From Rhododendron vialii (lineage: Eukaryota; Streptophyta; Magnoliopsida; Ericales; Ericaceae), in NCBI RefSeq assembly GCF_030253575.1, contig NC_080569.1, forward strand, positions 26,982,501-27,046,500: a stretch of 64,000 nt of DNA. Direction: 5' to 3'. Below, piece after piece: positions 35,903-48,900 of the stretch. The position numbers and the translations under genes were made by a program. The notes beneath the pieces are model-generated. The model had not been told where the DNA came from. It ran no database searches and saw only the letters and a program-made list of their open reading frames with translations. Numbering within the stretch: position 1 is the stretch's first letter; each line of letters starts with the position of its first letter.

Positions 35903-36328
35903 ATAGCTCTAATTGCAACTAGATTAGCAATCAATACACACACGTTTCCCGAGGAAGTCTCAAAAATATGTAAGGGAATCTTTTCCTGAAAAAAAAAAAA
36001 AAACACAAATATTCATCATACCCTGGTATGAGAAGGCCACGGTTCGGCGGCGATGGGCGGCGATCCATATGCTGCCGGGATTTGTGCTACAAGAGGGAGT
36101 TGGGTTTTTCCTTTACCTAAAACAACTCACGTATTTCGCTGTGTATTTGTGCCAATTTTCTTATCTCAACCGTTATAGTAACTAACTAAAATCTCAAATA
36201 AAAAAATAAAAATAAAAATAACTAAAATCTACTCCGTACTATAAAATCTATAAGTGGTAAGATTGCTGTTAGGCAAGGAAGGGCGTGGGCTTTGAAGGAA
36301 ATGGACTTGAGCGAATCAAGAGGTGTTA

Positions 36329-37108
36329 GAGCATCCACAGTGGAATAAGCAAAATAAAAAATTGTTAAAGTTAGCAATATTGGATCAAAAAAGTATTCAC
36401 ATTGGAATAACCAAACCTTAACAACTCATTAAATTTTGGCTATTCAATAATCAAAACTAGCAATATTTTGTCAATAACCAAATTTTATCTCTCAATCAAG
36501 TACACCAACATTACACAAAAATATTCTCTCTCTCACCAATGTTTTCAAAAAATAATTTTAAAAAACTGTAACTTTCAGATTATTTTTCTGCTTTTTTTTT
36601 CAGAAACTTTTTTTTTTTACAAAATACAATTTTTTCAAAAATTTTAAAAATTGTAAGTAAATAAAGTGTGTTTTTCAAAAAACTGTTTTTGAAATTTCAA
36701 AACTATTTTTTTTACACAAAATCTGTTTTTAAAAAACTGTATTTATAGTTTTTAAAATTTCAAAATTATTTGTGTAAATACAATTCTTTCAAAATTTCTC
36801 AAAATTGTATTTATAGTTTTTAAGTGAACAAAGTGAGTTTTTTGAAAAACTGTTTTTTGTTTCGAAAAACTTTTTTTTTGGAACTGTTTCTAACATAAAC
36901 CGTTTTTTTCCTTCAAAAACCGTTTTTTCAAAAAATATGCGTAAAATGAAGGGAAAAAGTTTGAAGGGCCCATTGGTTTTGATTATGGACAAAAAATAAC
37001 CAATGTGGAATTTGACATTGTTAACTTTACCAACCTCTAAATGGATAATCAAAATCTGATGTGGCATGTTTTGATTATTCACATTTGCTTATTCCATTGC
37101 TGATGCTC
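36329..37108. mobile_element. Tourist/Harbinger-type MITE
   Basis: The ends GAGCATCCACAGTGGAATAA and TTATTCCATTGCTGATGCTC are inverted copies, and TTA lies on both flanks (36326-36328, 37109-37111). This is the classic PIF/Harbinger target and end sequence. 780 bases, with many internal AAAAACTGTTTTT-like words. No transposase. Confidence 0.88.
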
Positions 37109-37111
37109 TTA

Positions 37112-37957
37112 TGTGTCCTTGGTTGGTCACAGAAGGAAAGCCGAGTTCATAGGAGTATATGTGCCCATATATTGGAGCCCTTTTTTTTTTTTTTTTTTTG
37201 TCTCTCTCTCTTCCCATTATGCATTTTAAAATTGTGAGTTCGGGATTTTTGTATTGCGGTTAGGAAATAAGTTATGATTTGCGGAGTGTTTGAGAAAAAT
37301 GTGCAGAATAGATCTTACAATAGATCGTAGTGTTTGAATTAGATTTTTACCATGTTGCCCTTGGTTATTATTAAAATTAAATGTGCATCAGCACCTCTTT
37401 TAGATTCACAATTATTTTTAGATATTGTTGATTAAAATATCTTTTGGTCCTTCCACTTGACAAATACCTCTGTCTCATAATTTGCAAGTCTCCTTTTGTT
37501 TTTTTTGGCGATCAGAATGTCTTATAAGGTAAGATTATTTTGTGATGGAATTTATAAAGGACGGGTATCAAATTCCCCCGTAATATCCTTTTCATTATTG
37601 GTTGACTTATCCTTAAATAGTGGGACACTTGTATTGAATTTGGTAGACAAAGACATATCGTTTTAATTTTAGGATGATTTGAGATTTATTGCCAAATGGC
37701 CAAAAGTTGTTTTTGCCATAGCATAAATCTACCGTAGTCACGAACCGAATCAAACCGATCCATATTATGAAATTCGGTCTCGTTCACATTTTCAGGATTT
37801 GATGTCTTTCGTCATATCATCGACTAATTTAAATAAGACGCACTCTTTCATTTAAAAGCTAGGGGAAAAAATTTGGCAATTTTAGGACCAATTCCACTCT
37901 TCATTTTTTGCTCGATAGGAACTCTTGGCCAAAGAGAAAGTTGCATGCATGAGACGG
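37112..37957. other. AT-rich intergenic stretch, no feature seen
   Basis: Contains a long T-run near 37182-37200 and nothing I could assign. Confidence 0.45.
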
Positions 37958-38153
37958 ACTGTAGTGCACTCCTGCACTACACATGTAGTGCGGTTATTCC
38001 GGCCGTCCATCTCGGCAATAGACAGCTTAAATTTTCATCTAAACAATGGACGGTTAAAATTTGTAGGAGCTCGAATTAAATCCGAGCCGTCTGTGCCAAG
38101 ATGAACGGCCGAATTGACCGCATTACCACGGTGTAGTGCGAGGATGCAGTACA
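37958..38153. repeat. Small foldback MITE
   Basis: The left arm (GTAGTGCACTCCTGCACTAC, then GGCCGTCCATCTCGGC) pairs with the right arm (GCCAAGATGAACGGCC, then GTAGTGCGAGGATGCAGTAC). About 196 bases. A related arm (CCGTTCATCT) occurs in the element at 60.43-60.55 kb. Confidence 0.75.
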
Positions 38154-38159
38154 AACCCT

Positions 38160-39612
38160 CCCATTCCGCATGAGACATACTTCGTTGAATCTTTTAGGCA
38201 TCTATATATTTTTAAAATGGAAAATTCTGTCGCCTTTCCCTAGCAAAAGATTGTTGACCGGAATCTAAGCTCGTCTTTCCCTAGCAAACGATTGTTGACC
38301 GGAATCTAAGTATATTAGGTATACATACACTTCAATAGTATTATTGGTTTAGATTAGTTTAACCACTAATTCGTGAGCTAAAAACCGTAGACAAAATCGA
38401 ACTCTTGTAATTTCCCATCTTGTAGATCAAGACCAAGCCAATCATCTGTAAGATCCGACCAATTCATAGGAATCGCCGGCCTACATGTTTTCACGGTACA
38501 AGCGATTTTTTTGGCTTACTAAAAAGTCAAAGAGGATGGCGCTAGCGGTCGGCGTAGTTACCTTTTCAGATTCTAGTTGTGGCAGATTTTTGAATCAAAA
38601 TGAATTAGTTTAGTCGATTTTTTACCACCCTATCAAGGCGCAAGTACAAAAAGAGAAGAAGATGGTACTTCAATAACTAATTGACGGTTTTTTTGGTACG
38701 TAAAATAGATATGCAGACGTGTTAGTTCGCGTATTAGGTGGGAAGTATTGCTCTCAGCAGTCAGCACCATATCAACTATCTAGGGATCTTACTGCACTCA
38801 TCTCCAACCCATGTAATTAAGATCCCACCCCATGCTATGTTAATGCAAAAAAAAAACACTATGTTGAACTCCACCAAACGACTAGCAAGGCTTAAACTCA
38901 ATTATTAGCGAAGTACTCAAATACTTTATATTACCCTCTACATCCAAATTTATCTGTTCCTTTTCACTATTTTGAATCTTCTAAAGAATTGTCTATTATT
39001 TTTAATTTATATAGAATCAGGTCTTTTTTGAGAGATCTAAAATTGTTACTAAACAGAATTTTCAACATAAAAACGTAATTATAGGTTATGATATATATGC
39101 AAGTTGTTCATACCGACTAACAACTTGTCAACAATTTCTTTCTTAACAATTTTTTTCACTCTTATATCCATTTATAACTTATTTACTATCGAAAATAACT
39201 AAACATTTTGCAACAACTTATCCACTGTCGAAAACAGCTAACGACTTGATTACAACAAATTCTTTTTTAAAACTTATTTACGACCGGAAACGCCCACTGA
39301 ACTGCTCCTCTTCGGTCTTCACCACTTGAAAGTGGCATGCATGAAGCAAGTTGTTTGTGCCATTGTTCTTCCCTGCGGTCCGCCCCTTAATTCAGGGCAC
39401 ATGGCCCAGCCGCCAGCAGGCCTTGACCGGCCAACTCCATTCACACTCACCAAAACCCAAAAAGCGCCAAAAATCAAAGTCAAAATACCATAATTTATCT
39501 CTCTCTATCAATCCCTATATCTGTACACAGTTTCAATTTTTAAATACTACTTCTCTCTCTCTCTCAACTCTTTCAACTAAAACCCTAGGCCACTCAAAAA
39601 TCCCCTCAAGAA
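38160..39612 (+). promoter_or_regulatory. Upstream region of the NSL1-like gene
   Basis: AT-rich, with a direct repeat near 38234-38310 (TTTCCCTAGCAAA(A/C)GATTG). A TC-rich run at 39551-39564 followed by AAAACCCTAGG just before the start looks like a leader with a telo-box-like AAACCCTA word. The transcription start was not determined. Confidence 0.4.
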
Positions 39613-39883
39613 ATGGCGTTCAACAACGCCAATCGGTTTGACCCTCGATCAGCGGCGGAGAAGGCCGTTTCGGTGATCGGAAGCGGGTTCGATCTCGCCA
39701 CCGATCTCCGCTTATCGGCATGCAAACCCGGCTCGAGCCTGGTCGAGCTCGATCAGGCAAGGACCAAGGATCTGGTCGTGCCCGGTGGGGTCGTGGTGTC
39801 GAATGTATCAGCGTCGATAAAGTGCGATAAAGGGGAGCGGACGAGGTTCCGGTCTGATGTTCTGTCTTTTAATCAGGTGATTC

Positions 39884-39922
<39 letters not shown>

Positions 39923-42900
39923 AAGTTGGCTTGGATTATGGAGCGTTTGGGAGCTCTTTTTTTGGCACTTTGCATTTTAAATTGTGAATTGTAGATTTTT
40001 GGATTATTGTTAGAACTTAGAAGTGATTATGAATCTGCAGATTGTTTGGGAGATATATGCAGAATATATTTGCTACTGAGTGGTGTTTGAGAGGATAATC
40101 ATAAAAATAGATTGTGAATTGGTTTTTTTATCGTATTGCCCTAGGTTATTTATTGTGGTATTATAATGCGTATGAATAAATGAGAGTCCAATTTTGTTCA
40201 CCCTCGCCAAACTAGGGTGAACATTACCCCCAATCCTATTGGTTTTTTCTAACTTGTAGACCCTGCCAAGTTTAACCACAATTAACATTAAAAGCCACAA
40301 TTTAAGGAAGGGGTATAACTGATTCGTATCTTTCTGGGAAAATTATCTCATGCTTTGCAAGAGAATAAGCCGATTGAAACTTCTTCTTAGTTCTTAACCA
40401 AATATCAATTGCATGCTTTTGTAAGTTTGTTCATAAGGACAAATCAATTGAGGTTGGGGCTTTTTAATTTGATGGGGATTAATCAATTGACGAGAAAGGG
40501 AGAAATCATTGTATCAAAGAGGGCTATTGCTGAACAAACAGTTATAAGTCAGTTTGTTCGGGTCTTTAAAGACATCAAATAATTTCTGAACAAACAAAAT
40601 ATTTTGTTCAGGTCTTTAAACAGTTATATCATTGTATCAAAGACATTGTAAGAATTTGGGTCTGTGATCAAGAAACTCACAATAGCAATCCCCATGAAAT
40701 CATTGTATCAAAGTGGGAGAAACCCTACTTTTTTCTCTCAATCGGCTTATTCTCTTTCAAAGCATGGGATAGTTTTCTCAATGGAAAGATACGAATAGTT
40801 ATACTACTTTTTTAAATTGTGGCTTTTAATATTAACTGTGGTTAAACTTAGTAGGGTCTACAAGTTAGAAACAACCAATAGGGGTGAGGGTAACGTTCAC
40901 CCTCGTTTGGTGATGGTGAACAAAATCAAACTCAATAAATGATCAGGGCAATTCGGTCTTTTTGTGGGGCAAAATGAGAATGCAAAAGCTTTTCTAGGGC
41001 TGATACTTAAATTATTATATATCTATATTGTGTGGTTTTGAGAATGCATTCTTGAAAATCGCATTCTTAACCCAGGCTCCCAAACAACCTCAATCCCATA
41101 ATGCAGAATTAAAAAACTAGGCTCCCTAATGGATCTATGCTGTGTTTTGTTATAGAGAAAAAGAAACTTGGAAAATAGGAGTAAATGATAGGAAATTGGT
41201 ATCAGAGCAGGTCCATTGCATCCCCAATTAAAGTTGAAATAGCTCACACACCACGATAGACCAAAAAAAAAGCTGTACGAAGATAGACAAAAAAAAATTG
41301 GCTACACATGGTAGACCTAAACGCGGCTGCACGTGAGGGGTGTTAAAGAATATTCCCACATTGGTCGGGTATGGAATGGGAGATTACTTAATAACGCGAG
41401 GGACCTCTTCCCTCATTGCTAATTGGCTTTGGGTTGGATATGTAGTTTCCATAGTTTGATTGTTGACAAAAATGTTTTCTGCTAGTTTCTCTGAAACAAG
41501 ACTTCCTAATAGTGAATTATTTATGAAGCCACTGCTGCAGGTTTAGAAGTAATTCAAATGGAAAGATTTGAGAATTGGGCTTTTTGTTTTGTTCTATTGT
41601 TTTTTCCCCAAAAAAGAAGATTCACCTCAATGTTGCTTTGGTTGATGCTGAAGTCAATCAAGTGATCTCTGTTTTGTTTATTTGTATATATAGTTTGATT
41701 TTGTCTAATTATTATTTCCACAATTGAAACTTTTTGCATGCCTTCAACAACATGATTTTGTGGACACACCAACTATGATTACGAATATTTTACTGAACCA
41801 TTGCAATTGGGATGTCAAACGAGCTGAGTATGGTTTCGATCTGCAGTGTGCAATCGTTGGCATTTGGCGCATTGTGATTTTAAGGGTTTCAGATGTAAGG
41901 TTTTACAGCATCGTACTTTTCAATGTTTTCATGAAGACAAAGTACCGCGCTGTTTGAGGACGATTTGAACTACCTGTGGAATTTTTTTCCCTAACCTCGT
42001 TAAGAACCAGCTAACCAAGAACAAGGAGCAAGGGGATAGCCTCGAGAATCCCTAACAACAAAAAGAGACAAGAGACCAAAAGAAACCAAGATCATGATAC
42101 CAAATAACACAAACAGCCACAGCAGAAAAAGTAACAACTGCAAACGTTCTTTTGCTGAGCAAAAAAATAAAAGAAAAAGAAAAACTAACAAATGCAGAAA
42201 GAACAGAAACACCACCCATCAAACTAAGAGCTGAACATTTTGGTGGTGCCTTCCCATTCTTCTACTATTTCAGGTTTTCAGCTGTAGTGGGGAAGTTCCT
42301 CCAAGATGCCATACAGTATTTGATCTCCTTGATGATCTTAATCCGTGTAGCTTCCTTATCCATTGTTTGGCTCTGAAAGATTCAGCAGTTCTTCCCACCC
42401 CATATGTGTTATACGGCACCAGAAAGAGCAATTCTAAGAACCATAGACTTCAGGATTTTCCATTTGCATAGTGATTGGCCCTAGTAATTGCGTCATCAAT
42501 CCCGTTAGGAGTCCTGAGTCTTTTGAAAAACCCACACTTTCTGAGCGACAGTTTCCTTGTCCAGCTAGAATAATGGCATTTGAGACTCTATACCATCATC
42601 GCACATTACACATATTTCGAGTTAATTATCCTCAAACTAAATAGCCTGTCTCTTGTTCCTAATCTCATATGGAAATCCATCCATTGGATAAAAGCGCATC
42701 TAGGGAGATGTTGCGCAAACCAGACCAATTGATAACATTCTGGGATTTAGCACTGAGTGTTTTTTGTGAGGTATTTAGTTTAGCACCGAGTGTTTGTTGT
42801 GACTTGTGAGGTACTTAGCTTCATCCTGCCATAATCACTGTTACTTTGTAAACTTCAAATCATAAACCTGGACTCAAGACATAGACAGGACATATACATG

Positions 42901-45900
42901 ACATTATTGGCTACTATACATGTGAATATGACATATAAAATGGTTTCGCTGTGGTAGACAGTGGAAGAATACCCTTGAACCCCCAGTATTTTTGTAATGC
43001 ATGTTTGTCGTAGTAGCACTCAAGACATAGACAGGACATATACATGACATTATTGGCTACTATACATGTGAATATGACATATAAAATGGTTTCGCTGTGA
43101 TAGACAGTGGAAGAATACCCTTGAACCCCAAGTATTTTTGTAATGCATGTTTGTCGTAGTAGCTTAGGTATTTACAATGGTCACTGGAAATTTCAACTTC
43201 TTTCACAGAGTTAAACTAGTTAGGCGATAAGTTTTTGGTATAGCTTTTCATCCAATCGCTATGCTAGGAAAGATTTCTATCTTAGAATGATGCTGTTGTA
43301 TTGAGGTGCTTTTTGCATTCTCTAATATTTCCACAGATGTCTGAGCAATTCAATCAAGAGTTGGCTTTATCTGGTAAAATACCATCTGGCCTTTTCAATG
43401 CAATGTTCAACTTCAGGGGATGTTGGCAGAAGGATGCAACTACCACAAAAAGTCTTGCTTTTGATGGTTGGTTTATTTCTCTATACAATATTGAGTTGGC
43501 AAGATCACAAATAATACTATCTGAGCATGTGAAAAAAGAAGTTCCTGCCTCATGGGATCCTGTTATCCTTGCTGAGTAAGTTCTTTTACTTTAAGCTTAG
43601 GAAACACTAGTTTAAAGATTCTGATTTATATGCAGTATGTCGCTTAACACAGCCATTGGAAGGTGGAAGTGGCAATTGGTTCGGAGGAACTAAAAAATGA
43701 GAAGGAAATTCATTTTCCTTTGTGCTTTTCCTCGCAATAGAAAGGGAATGAGAACTTTTCACAGAAATGATTAGAGATCACTATTAAGTCGAAGACAAGT
43801 GATATTTAAAAGTAAATCGAATGCAATTTTTCATTGTAGCTTCTTTTCGTCACTAGTTTTAGGTGACCAAACCAAATTTAGGGATCCTTATATATCCTGA
43901 TGATTTTATTTCCCTTTTCTGTCATAATCCATGAATCAAGCATGGCATAAATATTCACTGTATTTTGCTTTACAAATTACACGCTGATGAATAAACATGC
44001 ACTATGATTAGACCCTCAAATCATTTAATCTTCTTCTAGACGACTGATTTAAACTACCCATTACTAGAAACGTTCATATGCTGATTTTAACATTTAACCT
44101 GATGATTTTATTTCCCTTTTCTGTCATAATCCATGAGTCAAGCATGGCATAAATATTCACTGTATTTTGTTTTACAAATTACACGCTGATGAATAAACAT
44201 GCACTATGATTAGACCCTCAAATCATTTAATCTTCTTCTAGACGACTGATTTAAACTACCCATTACTAGAAACGTTCATATGCTGATTTTAACAGCAAGC
44301 AAATTGATTCCCCATTTCACGACAACATAAGGGATTGATGAACATGCAATCACTTTTAAAGGCCTGGAAAACTGGCTTATCAATCATGTAGGGATACAAT
44401 TGCATGGAGGAGTTTAGATCTCTGGAAATTGTATTTTTGTATCTAGTCTGTAGTCTGCACATAACTGTTTCTGAGGCATATGATCATGTATGTTGTTGTG
44501 GAATGTGGATATTCATTACGAAGCTTGGTGCCTCAATACATAGGAGGAATAGTTGGAGTTTTATTTCCATTTTAAGTTTGAGAATTTTCCTTAGAATGAA
44601 TGGCAGGCACTATTATATTTATTAGATTGTTAACCACCAACTCATCTAAAAGCTTAATCTAAAAGCTTAAGTTGTTAGGTTGTTAATCACCAACTCATCT
44701 AAAAGCTTAAGCTGTCAGAGAGAAGGACAACTTTATTACTTATACAGTCATTCCTTCAACACGCCCCCTCATGTGTAGCCAGGCTCTCCTTCATAAGCAA
44801 GCTAAACACGTGTAAATATTTTAACATTTGGTAGGCGGTGAGGTTCGAACATAGGATCTATTGCCTGCCATGATACCATATTAGATTGTTAACCACCAAC
44901 TCATCTAAAAGTTTAATCTGTTAGAGAGAGAGACAACTTTATTACTTATACCTTCAACAATTCTGTTAACTTGGTGATTATTTTCTATTTAATACCTAAT
45001 CAGACGATTTTCCAGGTTTATTGAGAAATATGGTACTCATATTGTTGTTGGGGTAAAGATGGGAGGTAAAGACGTTATTCATATTAAGCAGCTTCAAAGT
45101 TCAAGTCTTCAGCCAACAGAAGTGCAGAAATTGTTGAAAGAATCAGCTGATAAAAGATTTTCTGAAGATGGAAGCTGCGCATCGAACAGTAATAAATTAT
45201 CAGGAAACAAGAAGGTACACATGGAATTCTAGAATTAAATCACCGCAGCAAAAATTGACTCTCCTGTTTGATCAAATTTGCTTAAAGTCTTGAGCATATG
45301 TCTGCGTTCTTCCTCTCTACCATCTGCACCAAGCGGTGGTACTTCACAGTGAACTACTTTTGTTCTTCTAGTAGTAGGTTAGGACACTATTGCAACTATA
45401 TGCAAATAAGAGCTCATTAGACCCTCTTGGTTATTTGTTCGAGTTTAAGCACAATCACTTTGTGCATTTGCTATGTACTCACTTTACCCATCCCAGACAC
45501 CCTTTAATGGTGCTAAATGGGTGTAGTTTATTTCTTTATTTTTGTTCCCTAAACCAACAATTTGAATTCTGCAGTGGCACACATAGCCTTTTTTTATAAT
45601 CCGCAAAAGTCAGTATGGTTGCTAACCTTGGAAGAGGAGTTGAACTCCTGACGTCTTTTCTTTTGACACCTAAGTGCACCCATGATGTCGTTGGACCAAA
45701 GGCCTCAAACCCAGAACTATGTTTTGACTGGAAATCCGAAAGGAAAGCAGCATAATAATAAACACTTTGTTTGGTTTTGAGAATTTTTTTTGATGTAATG
45801 AGTGGAGAGAGATAGAGAAACTTATTGAGAACCATGCAGAGAGTAAATTTTTTTCCTCAAAACTTGTAGAAGAACAAAGTGAGAGCTCTTTGGTAGTGGA

Positions 45901-48900
45901 CATCTATATTCTATAGCGAGGATTATCCATGCTTTAAAGGTTATACATGGACGTTTTAAGTGTACACCAAATAACAATATTGCTGCAAAGATTGTCCTGC
46001 ATAATCCTACCGCCTGTTCTGTGTCCTGATATAAATTGATGTCACATCATAGGGCCAGAGAAAAGGATGATGCATAACTACTATGAGACCATGTCACAAA
46101 CAACATAGAGATGTTGTATAGATTATCCTCATGGCATTGTTGTTTTATTCTAAGCTCCCTGTTTTTGTTCCAGGATGGAAATACCGTCATTTGGGATCGT
46201 AATTCACCTTTTATGACTTCACTTGTACCAACCATAACTTCTCTCTCAAAGAATGACGTAAGCTTCCTCATATCTACTGTACTCGTTGCGTATTGAACGG
46301 GACCATTGGGGCGCATCCTCATTTTTTGTTCTGTATTTTGATTTTTTCCTTCTGCAGGATATGTTCAGCATTCAAATCCGAAGGGGAGGAATTGATAGCG
46401 GCCAAAGTCATAGTCAGTGGCTTTCCACTGTATCACAGTCACCGAATGTCATATCGATGTCCTTTGTGCCTATAGCTTCGCTATTAAGCGGTGTTCGCGG
46501 TAGTGGATTCCTAAGCCATGCAATTAATCTCTACCTTCGATGTGAGTACATTTATATCTGTATATCGTAAATTTTCTTCATTGAGCAAAGATTATGTTGA
46601 TTGCCTTGTAAACATGAAGGAAATGTCAGTGGTTTGTTGGAAGCATGTATAAAATATTAGGAATGGCAACAAAATGCCAGACAAGTGCATATTACTAATT
46701 ACTATATGTCCAAACCGCTGCCCATGTCAAAAAATGTCTTTGAAAGGGGCTGGGATTTGTCCAAACTTACATTTAAGGTATAAGGAAGTGGGACTGACAA
46801 TGTCAACTATGATGTGAGAAATTGATATTTGGAGAGGTCTATTTCTGCAAGTTTTGTGGAGAGAGAGGAAGGATGTAGGTTTCTACTTGTCTATCCAATG
46901 CATAGAGAAGGGTATAGGTTACTACACAACTTAAGCTTGCTCATACTCCTTTCTTTGGTTCGGAGAACAATCAAGAATCGTTTAACAACAAAGAAAAAAA
47001 TGATGAATTCCTGAATAGCAGGAAGAAGATCGTAAGATGACGACTAGACCGGTGTTCAAAAAATCTACCTAATAAGTTGTTGGTTTGAGTTTGAGGACAC
47101 CCATTTTGTGCATTTAATGCCAAAGTTATGCCTATATTCAATCTTGGCTTGCCAGACACCTACGGGTGTGCACCGGTCGGGTTTGACCTTAACCCATTAG
47201 CCGACCCAAAATCATCGGTCCCCATTTGTTCACCCGTTTCTGACCGATCTTCCACTCAAACTCGACTGTGTTGCTGTTGTCAGATTGTCAGTCGAGGTCA
47301 GTCAGGTTAGTCGGAGTTGAGTCGGCACAGTGAAGAAGACAAAGATGCCAAACTCCATTTTACCCTTATCCAGAGATGAGAGAGAGTGGGACCAAATTAG
47401 GGATGAGAGAGAGAGAAGCTTGTGTGAGGTCAGATGAGAGAGAGAGAGAGAGTTAGTGTGTGAGGGCTACACACATGGGTGAGGGAGAGGAGGAACAAAT
47501 CAAATGTGAGGGCCATGCGGGTGTGAGGCATGGGAGAGTTGTGTGTGAGGGCTAAATGCTTGAGAGAGAGAGAGAGGGCCACGCCGGTGTGTGAGGGGGA
47601 GGGAGGGAGGGAGGGAGAGAGTCTCTAATCTTGAGTAGTCCGCAAAAACTTTATTCTCTTGGATTACTAAATTTTGGTAGTAAAATGGTCTTCGCGGGTT
47701 CTCGATTTAGTTGGAAGTATAAATTTGAAATGAAAAAATTAGGATAGAGAAGAGTTGACTGCTCATACACATACCGCGTATTGAATGATATGTATGCGTA
47801 TTGTGTTTGTTTTTATTATCAGCAGTGGGCCGGTTTTAAATGGATGAAAAATAGTTAAACCCGACAGCCAATTCGATACTGAGAATTTGGAGAAGCTGGA
47901 CCCACTGTTGACAGTCGAAGCTGTCGTAACCGACAGTATCTCATCAGATTGGACTGGATCGGTAGGTTTGGTCGGGTTTCTCGGTTATGTGCTCACCCCT
48001 ACAGACACCCATTAATGGGTATTAACTAGGTTTACTTCTTTCTGTTCCATTATTTTTGGGATGCCGCACTGTTATAATTAATTTGCAAGATGAAAACCAC
48101 TGACGTTAATATAATGTGAAAAGATTAGGGTTCTCGTGATTGGTCTTTAGGGTTAGGACTTGGGACCCTCTCCCTCCCTCCCCAACTATGAGTGTGATCA
48201 AGTGGGCACTTAGCAACCTTAGTGCTTTTCATTTCTTTAACTATTTTTCTGTCTTGCCCTGTTAGTATTTATTTACGCTCATACATTCTGGTTAGAATGG
48301 TTGTATCTACTATGTAATTTGGACATTATAGCGTGTGGTATGTAGACTAGCATTTTATAAAGTGTAACACTTTCGTTCTTCTTACTGGGAGAGTGTTACT
48401 TCTCACTTTAGACTTGTTTTTGTATTGGATGATCAAATCATGCAGATAAACCACCTATAGAGGAACTCCATCAATTCCTAGAATTTCAGTTACCTCGACA
48501 ATGGGCTCCAGTATACGGCGATCTTCCACTTGCACCTCGACACAGAAGACAAGTGTCTCCATCGCTTCAATTCACACTTATGGGCCCCAAGCTTTATGTT
48601 AATACCTCAAAGGTAAACATTTGTCTTGCACCTTGTGAAAATTGGGATTTTTGTATTCAAAATTTTTAAATGGTTCTTGTTTTGGAAAGATCATGAGGTA
48701 GTTTGTCTTGCACATGTTTGCGTATTTTTTAAAATACTCAGTCGCACATAGGATGGAATAGTGACTTTTTAAAGGGACACGATATACGGGGTTTGAATTC
48801 AAATTCAATGCCATTATTTCCTAATATGCCGTAATTTTTTATTTTTTCCACTTCCGAATACCTTTGTATCTATTTGTGATAGATAGTTTTGGAAGTTACA

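Noticed and set aside
35464..36006. 180-codon minus-strand open frame
   Set aside because: Reads through the arms of two foldback elements and has no domain.
39877..39987. Extension of the first NSL1 exon
   Set aside because: Intron read-through across a TC microsatellite; the donor and next exon fit the family.
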